DNA of 10,726 bases from Reyranella sp. (GTDB lineage: Bacteria > Pseudomonadota > Alphaproteobacteria > Reyranellales > Reyranellaceae): positions 1 through 10,726 of the forward strand of contig JAUXST010000538.1 in NCBI GenBank assembly GCA_030679805.1, written 5' to 3'. A program made the translations under genes and the position numbers. The notes below the pieces were generated by a model. It saw nothing but the letters and a program-made list of their open reading frames with translations, had not been told where the DNA came from and did no database searches. Shown here in pieces: positions 1 through 6,950 of this stretch (position 1 is its first letter; the number at the start of each line of letters is the position of its first letter).

Positions 1-383
1 GCAACCGGCTGGACGCGATCATCAAGTTCGCCAGCCTGGGGCTGGAGTCGATGGGCCGTGTCGTCGACAAGTTCGTGGCCGAACTCGAAGGCCAGCTTGC
101 CGACCGCAAGGTCTTCATCGAACTCAGCGACGGCGCCCGCCTCTGGCTGGCCGAGAAGGGCTACGACAAGACCTTCGGCGCCCGGCCGCTCGGCCGCTTC
201 ATCCAGGAGCACATCAAGAAGCCCCTGGCCGAGGAGGTTCTGTTCGGCAAGCTGTCGAACGGCGGCACGGTACGGGTCGAGGTCGAAGGGCAGGGCGATG
301 CCGCCAAGCTCAAATTCGAGTTCCTGCCGCCTGAGCGCGGCGCGTTGCCGCCGGCCAGCCAAGAACCTGTGCTGGCGGAGTGA
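1..383 (+). CDS. clpA: ATP-dependent Clp protease ATP-binding subunit ClpA, C-terminal part
   Basis: This is the 3' end of a gene that begins before the window; the reading frame enters at base 3 and gives 126 residues up to the TGA at 381-383. The protein is the AAA+ unfoldase that feeds substrates, including ClpS-delivered N-degron proteins, to the ClpP peptidase in the cytoplasm. What is visible is the end of the second ATPase module: NRLDAII near the entry, the helical stretch GRVVDKFVAELEGQLADR, then the small C-terminal subdomain with the sensor-2 motif GYDKTFGARPLGRFIQEHIKKPLAEEVLFGKL, where the arginine of GAR contacts nucleotide. The GYDK, GARPL and IQEHIKKPLA blocks match ClpA better than ClpB or ClpC. 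The last 25 or so residues are Pro/Ala-rich and variable, as is usual for ClpA. The Walker motifs and the ClpP-binding loop lie upstream, so the completeness of the gene cannot be judged. Confidence 0.95.
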   Translation, partial: NRLDAIIKFASLGLESMGRVVDKFVAELEGQLADRKVFIELSDGARLWLAEKGYDKTFGARPLGRFIQEHIKKPLAEEVLFGKLSNGGTVRVEVEGQGDAAKLKFEFLPPERGALPPASQEPVLAE

Positions 384-559
384 GCGCCTTCCGGCCGCTC
401 TGGGTCGCCCTGCGCGCCGCGGTGCTCGCCACCGCGGTGTTCTGGGTGAGCCTCTTCATCGTCGACAAGATCGGCTGGCAGGCGCCTTTGGGCCTGACCG
501 AACAGCTGATCTTCTTCGTGATCTTCTTTCTCGGCGTCCTGATGGTCGACAAGAAGTGA
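380..559 (+). CDS. Small two-segment membrane protein of unknown function (59 aa)
   Basis: A GTG codon at 380-382 overlaps the clpA stop codon in a GTGA arrangement and opens a 59-residue frame ending in TGA at 557-559. The translation begins MSAFRPLWVALRAAVLATAV and ends FFLGVLMVDKK. It has two hydrophobic stretches, about residues 7-28 and 42-56, joined by a short loop containing DKIGWQ, with positive residues at both ends. This suggests a hairpin inner-membrane protein with both termini in the cytoplasm (inference). There is no clear Shine-Dalgarno motif just before the GTG, so translation probably depends on ribosomes finishing clpA. Support is the regular membrane pattern, the four-base overlap and the lack of any other gene in the space before the convergent neighbour. 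I recognise no family and no function can be given. An ATG start is not available in this frame before the first membrane segment. Confidence 0.6.
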   Translation: MSAFRPLWVALRAAVLATAVFWVSLFIVDKIGWQAPLGLTEQLIFFVIFFLGVLMVDKK

Positions 560-562
560 TGG

Positions 563-1738
563 CTACTCGTTCTCTTTCCTGAACGGCGAGTACTGCATCA
601 ACCCCTCGATCTCCTGTTCTACGGCCGGCCGCTCGCGGCTGAGGTAGTCGGCGACGGCACGGCGGAAGGACGGGTCGGGGATCCAGTGCGCGGAGTAGGT
701 CGGCACCGGAAGGTAGCCGCGCTGGATCTTGTGGTCGCCCTGGGCGCCGGCTTCCACGCGCGCGAGGCCGTGGGCCACGGCATAGTCGATCGCCTGATAG
801 TAGCAGGCCTCGAAATGCAGGAAGGCGTGGCTTTCAAGGCAGCCCCAGTAGCGGCCGTAGAGCGTGTCGTCGCCTTTCAGATTGAGCGCGCCACCGACCG
901 GCCGGCCATCGGCCTCGGCCATCACCAGCACCACCTTGTCGGCCATGGTCGAACCCAGGATGTCGAAGAAGGCGCGTGTCAGGTAGGGCGTGCCCCACTT
1001 GCGCCCGCCGGTGTCCATGTAGAAGGCGAAGAAGGCGTCCCAGTGCTCCAGCCCGATCTCATCGCCGCTCAGCGCCCGGATGGTCAATCCTTCGCGCCGC
1101 ACCGCCTCGCGTTCCTTGCGGATTGCCTTGCGCTTGCGTGAGGAAAGGGCGCTCAGGAAATCGTCGAACGTCCGATAGCCGTCGTTGCGCCAATGGAACT
1201 GCTGTCCGAGGCGCAGCAGCCAGCCGTGCTCGCCGAAGCGCTTCCACTCGGCCTCGGTGCAGAAAGTGGCGTGCACGGAGCTGATGCCGTTGTCGCCGGC
1301 AATCCTGGCCAGCATGTCGATCAGCGCATCGCGCACGCCGTCGGCCAGCGGGCCGGGGCGGGCGAACAGGCGGGGCCCCGGCACCGGCGTGAAGGGGATC
1401 GCGGCCTGGAGCTTGGGATAGTAGCGGCCGCCGGCACGCTCGAAGGCCTGCGCCCAGCCGTGATCGAAGACATACTCGCCCTGTGAGTGACCCTTGACGT
1501 AGAGGGGTACTGCGCCCAGCAGCCCCTGTTCCAGGTCCTCCGCTAGCAGATATTGCGGCTGCCAGCCGGTGCGCCGGCCGACGGACTTCGAGTCTTCCAA
1601 TGCCTTCAGAAAACGATAGCTCAGGAACGGATTGCCGCCCGATCCCGGCGCCAACGCGCAGGCATCCCACTGGAGCGGGTCGACCGCGGCGAGTGTTTCG
1701 ACGACACGCAGGCCGATCGTCGGAGCGTCATCCGGCAT
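563..1738 (-). CDS. FemAB-like GNAT-fold acyltransferase (DUF482/COG3146 type)
   Basis: The 391-residue protein belongs to the family often named 'peptidoglycan biosynthesis/recognition' protein or GNAT N-acetyltransferase, which resembles FemAB aminoacyl transferases (PF04339-like). Visible family blocks are NPFLSYRFLKALE near residue 36, YPKLQAAIPFTPVPGPRLF in the first half, the basic SSRKRKAIRKERE, then GRYWGC, HFEACYYQAIDYAVAHGL and GAQGDHKIQRGYLPVPTYSAHW near the C-terminus. These last blocks are the most conserved part of the family. No signal peptide or membrane segment is seen, so it is probably cytoplasmic. The true substrate of the family is not established and the peptidoglycan link is an annotation by similarity. 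I chose the ATG at 1736-1738; a TTG 13 codons upstream (1777) is possible, but it adds an atypical MGSCWHDSRYAQA. The gene lies 54 bp after the RND pump gene on the same strand and may be the last gene of that operon. It ends 3 bp from the end of the convergent small membrane protein gene. Confidence 0.85.
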   Translation of the reverse strand: MPDDAPTIGLRVVETLAAVDPLQWDACALAPGSGGNPFLSYRFLKALEDSKSVGRRTGWQPQYLLAEDLEQGLLGAVPLYVKGHSQGEYVFDHGWAQAFERAGGRYYPKLQAAIPFTPVPGPRLFARPGPLADGVRDALIDMLARIAGDNGISSVHATFCTEAEWKRFGEHGWLLRLGQQFHWRNDGYRTFDDFLSALSSRKRKAIRKEREAVRREGLTIRALSGDEIGLEHWDAFFAFYMDTGGRKWGTPYLTRAFFDILGSTMADKVVLVMAEADGRPVGGALNLKGDDTLYGRYWGCLESHAFLHFEACYYQAIDYAVAHGLARVEAGAQGDHKIQRGYLPVPTYSAHWIPDPSFRRAVADYLSRERPAVEQEIEGLMQYSPFRKENE

Positions 1739-1757
1739 GGCCTGAGCATAGCGCGAA

Positions 1758-1771
1758 TCGTGCCAGCACGA
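1758..1771. repeat. Small dyad between the RND pump and acyltransferase genes
   Basis: The 14 bases TCGTGCCAGCACGA form an inverted repeat with 6-base arms and a 2-base centre. They lie in the 54-bp gap between the RND pump stop and the acyltransferase ATG. No T-tract follows on the - strand, so this is not an intrinsic terminator. It could be a weak RNA hairpin (5 bp with a 4-base loop) that reduces expression of the last gene, or chance in GC-rich DNA. Confidence 0.35.
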
Positions 1772-1792
1772 GCCCAAATCCGCGCCGGGCAG

Positions 1793-4700
1793 CTATTCCG
1801 CAGGCTTGTGCGTCCGCGCCTGATCGTCGGCCGACCGGCGGAAGTGCTTCCGGCTCCAGGCGCCGACGCGGTCGATGTAGACCAGGACGATCGGCACCAC
1901 GACCAGGGTGAGCAGGGTCGAGCTGATCAGGCCGCCGATCACCGCATGCGCCATCGGCGCGCGCTGGCTGGCGCCTTCGCCGAGGCCGAGGGCGAGCGGC
2001 ATCATGCCGAACACCATGGCAAGCGTGGTCATCAGGATCGGCCGCAGCCGGCTCGTCCCGGCCTCGAGCAGGGCCTCGTTGACCGGCACGTCGCGGGCGC
2101 GTGCCTGGTTGAAGAAATCGACCAGCAGGATGGCGTTCTTGGTGACGAGGCCCATCAACATGATGAAACCGATGGCGCTGAAGATGTTGAGAGTCGTACC
2201 GGCGATCAGCAGCCCCAGGAACACGCCGATCAGCGACATTGGCAGAGACATCATGATCGCCAGAGGCTGCAGGAAGCTGCCGAACTGCGAGGCCAGGATC
2301 AGATAGATCAGGATGACGGCGAGCAGGAGCGCCTGGCCGGCATAGGCGGCACTTTCGGCCATGTCCTTGGTCGAGCCGCCGAAGACGAAGCGATAGCCCG
2401 GCGGCAGCTTGGTCTCGGCCAGGATCTTCTGCAGATCGCTGCTGACTTCGCCGCTCGACCGGCCCGAGACGTTGGCCGTGATCTGGACCTCGCGGTTGAG
2501 GTCGCGACGATTGATCTGGGAAGCGCCGACATCGTCGATGATGTCGGCAATCTGGGCGATGTGGACCATCCGCGGCAGGCCGTTCGGCTCGGTGCCGGCG
2601 GTGAACCAGATGCGCTGCAGGTCGGCCACGCCGGTGCGCTCGTCGATCGGCAGGCGGACCATGACAGTGTAGTTCTCGCCGTCGGGCGCCCGCCACAGGC
2701 TGGTTTCGTCGCCGGCGAACAGCGGCCGCAATGACTGAGCCACTTGGGCCGAGCCGAGGCCGAGATCGGACGCCGCGTCGCGTCGCAGTCGCACCGACAG
2801 GACCGGCTTGGCGGCCTTCAGATTGCGGTCGAGGTCGACCATCCCGGGGATGGCGGCGGCGCGCTGCATCACTTCCTGGGACAGCCGGTCGAGCACGGCG
2901 GTGTCTGGTCCCTGGAGCGAGAGCTGGAGCTGCTTCTGCACGCCGCCGCCGGGCCCGCCGGGAATGTTGATCGACACCAGGACGCCCGGGATTCCGGCCA
3001 GGCGTTCGCGGATCGGTTGGGCAAGCTGCTCGGGTGAACGCTTGCGCTGCTTGATAGGCTTCAGGCGGAGATAGAGGCTCGCCTGGTTCTTGCCATTGGC
3101 ATAGCCGGTATTGACCGTGCCGTAGGTGTAGTCGACCTCGGGAAATTCCCGCACCGCGGCGTCGACCTGGTTGAGCTTGGCCGTGGTGTACTCGAGCGAC
3201 GAGCCGACTGGCGTCTCGATGCTCACGACCTGCTCGCCGAGGTCGGCCTGGGGCACGAATTCGAAGCCGATGTACTTCGGCAAGGCGAAGCTCCCGAGGA
3301 AGGTGCCGAGCGCGATCAGCAGGGTGAGCTTGGGCCAGCGCAGCGACCAGCCGAGGATCGAGCGATAGACGCGGTTGGCATGGTCCTGGGCGCCATTCAC
3401 GATGCGCGCGAAGCGGCCGGTGCCGTGCGCTTGCGGGTCATACCAGATGCTGGACAGCATGGGGTCGAGCGTGAAGGATACGAACAGCGAAATCAGCACC
3501 GCCGCCGAGACCATCACGCCGAACTGGAAGAAAAAGCGGCCGATAATGCCGCCCATGAAGGCGACCGGCAGGAAGACCGCGACGATGCAGAAGGTGGTCG
3601 CAAGCACCGCCAGCCCGATCTCGTTGGTGCCGTCGATCGCCGCCTGGCGGTGGGTCTTGCCGAAGCCGATGTGGCGCATGATGTTCTCGCGCACCACGAT
3701 GGCGTCGTCGATGAGGATGCCGATGGCGAGGCTGAGCGCCATCAGGGTGAGCACGTTCAGGGTGAATCCGAACGCCGCCATCACCATGAAGGCGCCGAAC
3801 ACGGAAATCGGCAGGGCCAGGCCGGTGATCACCGTGCTGCGCCACGAGTGCAGAAACAGGAACACGATGGCGATCGTGAGCAGGCCGCCCTCGATCATCG
3901 TCTGCTGGACGTTGCTGACCGAATTCTGAATGCCGCGGGAGCTGTCGCGCACGATCTCGAGCTTGACGTCGGGCGGCAGGGAGGGTTGCAGCTCGGCCAC
4001 CGCCCGGCGAACGCCACGGGCGACCTCGATGGTGTTGGAGCCCTGCGTCTTGACCACGTCGATGGCCAGCGCCCGCTCGCCGTTCAGCGTGGCGACGCTC
4101 TCCCGCTCCTGCTGGCCGTCGACCACCGTCGCGATCTGGCGCAGATAGACCGGCGCCAGGCCGCGCCGGGCCACGATCAGGTCGGCGAAATGCCCCGGTT
4201 CTCCAATGCGGCCGGTGACCTCGATGATGCGGTCGTCGTTGCCGCGCGCGACGTTGCCGGCGGGGAAATTCTGATTCTCGTCCTTGACCGCGCGCATGAC
4301 GTCGTTGACGCCGACGCGCAGCGAATGCATCCGGCCGGGATCGATCTCGATGTTGATCTGGCGCTTGACGCCGCCGGCGATGGTGGCGCGGCCGACGTCG
4401 CGTACGGTCTGGAGGCGCTTGACGATGATCTGGTCGGCGAGCGTGGTCAGGTCGCGGACCGAGCGGATGTCGGAGCGCACGGCGATCGACACGATCGGCT
4501 GGTCGTCCGGGTTGAAGCGCTGGATCAGCGGTTCCTTGACCTCGGGCTTGAAGGCGGCGCGGACCTGCTGGACCTTTTCGCGCACGTCCTGCAGGGCGAC
4601 CGACGACTGAACCGAGAGCTCGAACTCGGCGATGACGATCGAGCGGCCCTCGAGCGAGCGCGATGTCAGCGTCTTGAGGCCGGCGATGGCGTTGACCGAT

Positions 4701-4906
4701 TCCTCGATCTTGCGGCTGATCTCGGTCTCGACCGTCTCGGGCGACGCCCCGGGATACTCGGTGGTGACCACGACGATCGGGAAGTCGACGTTTGGGAACT
4801 GGTCGACGCCGAGCTGGCGGTAGGAGAACAGACCCATCACCAGCAGCGCCACCATCATCATGGTGGCGAAGACCGGATTGTCGACCGCGATCTGGGTGAG
4901 CTTCAT
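1793..4906 (-). CDS. RND multidrug efflux pump, inner-membrane permease (AcrB/HAE1 type)
   Basis: The 1037-residue protein has the usual length of AcrB-type pumps, which export drugs or other amphiphiles by proton antiport as trimers in the inner membrane. It has the typical start (MKLTQIAVDNPVFATMMMVALLVMGLFSYRQL, first membrane helix at about 10-28) and the porter-domain block FPNVDFPIVVVTTEYPGASPETVE. Helices 2-6 run from about residue 340 to 485, then a second half repeats the plan. The proton-relay residues are present: two adjacent Asp at about 400-401 in GILIDDAIVV, matching D407/D408 of AcrB, and Lys at about 923 in GLVTKNAILLVDF, matching K940. These acidic and basic residues point to an active transporter. 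The ATG at 4904-4906 is preceded by AGGGG, which overlaps the adaptor gene's TAG stop 10 bp upstream, so the two are translationally coupled. The substrate cannot be told. The charge pattern in TM4 fits HAE1 rather than the metal-exporting CzcA/CusA group. Confidence 0.95.
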   Translation of the reverse strand: MKLTQIAVDNPVFATMMMVALLVMGLFSYRQLGVDQFPNVDFPIVVVTTEYPGASPETVETEISRKIEESVNAIAGLKTLTSRSLEGRSIVIAEFELSVQSSVALQDVREKVQQVRAAFKPEVKEPLIQRFNPDDQPIVSIAVRSDIRSVRDLTTLADQIIVKRLQTVRDVGRATIAGGVKRQINIEIDPGRMHSLRVGVNDVMRAVKDENQNFPAGNVARGNDDRIIEVTGRIGEPGHFADLIVARRGLAPVYLRQIATVVDGQQERESVATLNGERALAIDVVKTQGSNTIEVARGVRRAVAELQPSLPPDVKLEIVRDSSRGIQNSVSNVQQTMIEGGLLTIAIVFLFLHSWRSTVITGLALPISVFGAFMVMAAFGFTLNVLTLMALSLAIGILIDDAIVVRENIMRHIGFGKTHRQAAIDGTNEIGLAVLATTFCIVAVFLPVAFMGGIIGRFFFQFGVMVSAAVLISLFVSFTLDPMLSSIWYDPQAHGTGRFARIVNGAQDHANRVYRSILGWSLRWPKLTLLIALGTFLGSFALPKYIGFEFVPQADLGEQVVSIETPVGSSLEYTTAKLNQVDAAVREFPEVDYTYGTVNTGYANGKNQASLYLRLKPIKQRKRSPEQLAQPIRERLAGIPGVLVSINIPGGPGGGVQKQLQLSLQGPDTAVLDRLSQEVMQRAAAIPGMVDLDRNLKAAKPVLSVRLRRDAASDLGLGSAQVAQSLRPLFAGDETSLWRAPDGENYTVMVRLPIDERTGVADLQRIWFTAGTEPNGLPRMVHIAQIADIIDDVGASQINRRDLNREVQITANVSGRSSGEVSSDLQKILAETKLPPGYRFVFGGSTKDMAESAAYAGQALLLAVILIYLILASQFGSFLQPLAIMMSLPMSLIGVFLGLLIAGTTLNIFSAIGFIMLMGLVTKNAILLVDFFNQARARDVPVNEALLEAGTSRLRPILMTTLAMVFGMMPLALGLGEGASQRAPMAHAVIGGLISSTLLTLVVVPIVLVYIDRVGAWSRKHFRRSADDQARTHKPAE

Positions 4907-4916
4907 CGCCGCGCCC

Positions 4917-6050
4917 CTACCTCGTCTCGACGATCTTCACCCTCTGCCCCGCGCGAAGGCCGGGCAGGGGAGCGGACACGATCTGCATGCCCGATTCGAG
5001 GCCCTTGACCTCGACCAGCTCGCCCCGTGACCAGGTGCGCACGACGCCGACCGGCTTGCGGACCAGGACGGCGTTTTCGATCGCCAGGACGAACTCGCCC
5101 TGGTCGTCCTTGCGCATCGCCGAGACCGGCACGGCGAGTGCGTGATTCTTTTCCTTGACGATCACGGTGCCGGTGCCGAACAGGCCACCGCGCAGCGACT
5201 CGTGGCGATCGATGATCTCGACATAGACCGGGATCGAACGTGACCCCACCTGGGTCGTCGGGCTGATCCGGGCGATGCGGCCGTTGAAGACGCGGTCGTC
5301 GAAGCCTTCCAGGGTGGCGGTCACCGGCTGGTCGACCTTCAGGCGAACGACGTCGGCGGCCGGCATCTGGGCCGCAATCTCGACGTGACTGGTGTCGAGG
5401 AGGGTCATGATCTTGCCGTCGATCGGCAGCGACTCACCCTGGTTGGCGATGCGTTCGCCGACCACCGCGTCGAAGGGGGCCACCACCTGGGCGTCTGCCA
5501 GGTTCCGCATCGCCACCTCAAGCTGGGCTTCGGCGACCGCGACCATCGAGGACCTGTTTTCGGCTGTGGCCCGCGCCTGGTCGGCGGCGGACTGTGAGAC
5601 GATGTTGCGCGAGGCCAGCGACTCCTTGTCCGAGCGATCGCGCGCGGTCCACCGCGCGTCAGCGCGGGCGGCCTCGACCGCGGAGCGGCGTTCGTTGACC
5701 TTCGCCTGCAGCTCGGCGACCTCAAAGCGCGCCAGCACCTGGCCCTTGGCGACGTGGTCACCCTCGCGCACCAGCACTTCGGCCAGGCGGCCGGCAACGC
5801 GCGACTTGACGATGGTCTGGTCGACGGGCTGCGTCGTGCCGGTGAAGCGCACGACGTCGACCAAGCCACGCGGCTTGATCGTGTGCAGCTCGGCTGGGAT
5901 CAACTCGATCGTACGGTCGGCGGTCCGGGCGGTCTCGGCGCCGGCAGCCGGCGTCGACACCCCCTTGTTGCTCTGCCACGCAACGGCCCCACCCACGACA
6001 ACGACGACGACAACGATGGCGCCGATCAAGATCTTGCGGCTGGTGCTCAT
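4917..6050 (-). CDS. RND efflux periplasmic adaptor (HlyD/AcrA-type membrane fusion protein)
   Basis: The 377-residue protein links the inner-membrane pump to an outer-membrane channel. Residues 7-25 form one very hydrophobic, valine-rich helix. There is no lipobox Cys, so it is likely held by an uncleaved N-terminal anchor, or cleaved by signal peptidase I, rather than lipidated. The first lipoyl half is around 78-110 (VKSRVAGRLAEVLVREGDHVAKGQVLARFE). An Ala/Arg/Glu-rich alpha-hairpin follows at about 112-187, the second lipoyl half (VVAPFDAVVGERIANQGE) at about 189-207, and the beta-barrel and membrane-proximal domain from about 218 to the end, including SRSIPVYVEI and GLFGTGTVIV. The hairpin is shorter than in long adaptors. 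The start ATG at 6048-6050 overlaps the TetR gene's TGA as ATGA. No outer-membrane partner gene is visible, so a TolC/OprM-like protein from elsewhere is expected. Confidence 0.93.
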   Translation of the reverse strand: MSTSRKILIGAIVVVVVVVGGAVAWQSNKGVSTPAAGAETARTADRTIELIPAELHTIKPRGLVDVVRFTGTTQPVDQTIVKSRVAGRLAEVLVREGDHVAKGQVLARFEVAELQAKVNERRSAVEAARADARWTARDRSDKESLASRNIVSQSAADQARATAENRSSMVAVAEAQLEVAMRNLADAQVVAPFDAVVGERIANQGESLPIDGKIMTLLDTSHVEIAAQMPAADVVRLKVDQPVTATLEGFDDRVFNGRIARISPTTQVGSRSIPVYVEIIDRHESLRGGLFGTGTVIVKEKNHALAVPVSAMRKDDQGEFVLAIENAVLVRKPVGVVRTWSRGELVEVKGLESGMQIVSAPLPGLRAGQRVKIVETR

Positions 6051-6694
6051 GGACGGAGCCCCTGAAAAATGAAGTCGAGGTAGGCGGCGTAGAACTGGTC
6101 GCTGCCAATCGTGTTGGAGGGATCGTAGGGGGCGAGGGAGCGCTTCCAGACGGAGAACATCGCAAGCGGCTGGGCAATGATGATGGCGGTCGCTTCGACA
6201 TCTTCGAGCGAGCGGAACTCACCGCGCCCGATGCCGCGTTGCAGCGCCCGGATGAAGAGATTGCGTCCGCGCTGGTCGAAGTGGGCGCAGTAGAAGCGTG
6301 CCACGTCGGGGAAATTGCCGGCCTCGGCCAGGATCAGCTTGATCACGCCGCCGGCCGGGCTTTCCTCGAAGGCGCGGAAACCCTGTACGAGTTCGCGCAA
6401 CAAATCCTCGCTCGAGCCTTCGAAGCGGTCGATCATGTCGGTCGCCTCGGCCAGAGGGCCACCCACCGCCTCGGTGATCACGGCCTTGAAGAGTTCTTCC
6501 TTGTTCTTGAAGTAGAGATAGGGGAGGCCCTTGCTGACCGAGGCGGCCTTGGCGACATCCTCGAGCTTGGTGGCGGCGAAGCCGCGCGTGACGAAGAGTT
6601 CCAGCGCCGCCCGAGCGATTTCGGAGGCGCGATCTTCCGGCCGGCGGGTCCGGGAGGGGATTGGCGCGATATTGACTGAATGGTCAGTATTCAT
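6047..6694 (-). CDS. TetR/AcrR-family transcriptional regulator of the adjacent RND pump
   Basis: The 215-residue protein has the family's N-terminal helix-turn-helix: residues 22-40 (RASEIARAALELFVTRGFA) form helix 1, and 42-68 (TKLEDVAKAASVSKGLPYLYFKNKEEL) hold helices 2-4 with the recognition helix and the typical YLYFKNKEELF end. The C-terminal 140 residues are a variable all-helical ligand and dimer domain (containing FEESPAGGVIKLILAEAGNFPDVARFYCAHF), close to the AcrR C-terminal type. By family rule it is a repressor relieved by a small ligand. Its position as first gene of the pump operon, with a 4-base overlap to the adaptor gene, implies self-regulation and control of the pump (inference). 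The start ATG at 6692-6694 is the only ATG before the DNA-binding domain. It has no good Shine-Dalgarno, and codons 3-7 contain the dyad described separately. Confidence 0.93.
   Translation of the reverse strand: MNTDHSVNIAPIPSRTRRPEDRASEIARAALELFVTRGFAATKLEDVAKAASVSKGLPYLYFKNKEELFKAVITEAVGGPLAEATDMIDRFEGSSEDLLRELVQGFRAFEESPAGGVIKLILAEAGNFPDVARFYCAHFDQRGRNLFIRALQRGIGRGEFRSLEDVEATAIIIAQPLAMFSVWKRSLAPYDPSNTIGSDQFYAAYLDFIFQGLRP
6675..6688. promoter_or_regulatory. Candidate TetR operator over the start of its own gene
   Basis: The dyad ACTGA-ATGG-TCAGT has perfect 5-base arms and a 4-base centre. It lies 6-19 bases inside the TetR coding region, at codons 3-7. Inverted repeats with TGAC/GTCA-like halves close to the start are common for operators of pump-linked TetR proteins (family knowledge). 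If the promoter proposed at 6702-6730 is right, a repressor bound here would sit just past the transcription start and block elongation or clearance. Confidence 0.5.
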
Positions 6695-6701
6695 GTTTCG
6701 C

Positions 6702-6730
6702 TATGTAAAGCGGAACCTGGTCGCCTTCAA
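6702..6730 (-). promoter_or_regulatory. Possible promoter of the TetR-RND operon
   Basis: On the - strand TTGAAG (6725-6730) and TACATA (6702-6707) are separated by 17 bases. They match the sigma-70 type consensus at 4 of 6 and 3 of 6 positions. Transcription would begin near 6695, almost at the ATG, giving a leaderless or very short-leader messenger, which fits the missing Shine-Dalgarno. The element lies between the upstream terminator and the TetR gene, where a promoter is required. The match is weak, so this is tentative. Confidence 0.35.
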
Positions 6731-6752
6731 GGTGGGCAAATTCGAAGCAGGC

Positions 6753-6786
6753 AAAAAAAGAGTCCGGCAGACCGAAGTCGCCGGAC
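6753..6786 (-). terminator. Intrinsic terminator closing the region upstream of the TetR gene
   Basis: Read on the - strand, GTCCGGCGAC pairs with GTCTGCCGGAC around a UUCG loop closed by C-G. This gives a 10-bp stem with one bulged T. After a TC dinucleotide comes a run of seven T (6753-6759). A GC-rich stem with a UUCG cap and a U-tract is a textbook Rho-independent terminator. It ends transcripts arriving from the peptide and nrdJ side, and separates them from the TetR operon promoter. Confidence 0.9.
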
Positions 6787-6808
6787 GCTGTATTCAGTTT
6801 CGCCTTTC

Positions 6809-6828
6809 CACCTCCGCTAGCGGAAGTG
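6809..6828 (-). other. RNA hairpin with CTAG loop
   Basis: On the - strand CACTTCCG and CGGAGGTG pair over 8 bp, with one G-U wobble, around the loop CTAG. The centre is also a perfect 12-base DNA palindrome (6813-6824), so a protein site is an alternative. It lies 22 bases before the terminator stem. Confidence 0.5.
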
Positions 6829-6860
6829 TCGCGTTGGCATTGAGCTCGTCTTCTGAAGGT

Positions 6861-6900
6861 GGCTTCCGGTGGGGCCCATGAGGGCACCCACGCGGAAGCC
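6861..6900 (-). other. Long 17-bp RNA hairpin
   Basis: On the - strand three helices stack: GGCTTCCG with CGGAAGCC (8 bp), GTGGG with CCCAC (5 bp) and GCCC with GGGC (4 bp), broken only by single-base bulges on the 5' side and capped by TCAT. A 17-bp pairing in 40 bases is far above chance even in GC-rich DNA. No T-tract follows, so it is not a terminator. Confidence 0.7.
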
Positions 6901-6901
6901 G

Positions 6902-6950
6902 AAAGGCGTTTGGTTAGAGGGGCCAAGGTAAACCTTGGCCTACGCCCTTT
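6902..6950 (-). other. RNA stem-loop just after the Lys/Ala peptide gene
   Basis: The inner part (6921-6940) is a perfect inverted repeat with 9-base arms, GGCCAAGGT and ACCTTGGCC, and a 2-base centre; as RNA it is an 8-bp stem with loop TTTA. An outer helix joins AAAGGGCGT (6942-6950) to ACGCCTTT (6902-6909) with one bulged G. The structure begins 5 bases after the peptide stop codon. No U-run follows. It may protect the 3' end of the messenger or form the first domain of a structured RNA. Confidence 0.65.

Noticed and set aside
1739..1777. Upstream TTG start for the acyltransferase, adding 13 residues
   Set aside because: The extra residues do not look like the family N-terminus, and the ATG at 1738 is a stronger start codon.
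1553..2734. A 393-codon open frame on the + strand over the acyltransferase and pump genes
   Set aside because: It crosses from one real gene into another on the opposite strand and has the same artefact composition, with no ribosome binding site.
3380..5008. A 542-codon open frame on the + strand opposite the RND pump gene
   Set aside because: Its translation is a low-complexity mix rich in Asp, His, Arg and Gly with no family motif, typical of the antisense frame of a GC-rich gene. The opposite strand holds a full AcrB-type protein with all key residues.
6684..6926. An 80-codon - strand frame between the micropeptide and the TetR gene
   Set aside because: It runs through the intrinsic terminator and overlaps the TetR start in another frame; it lacks a recognisable ribosome binding site and any family signature.
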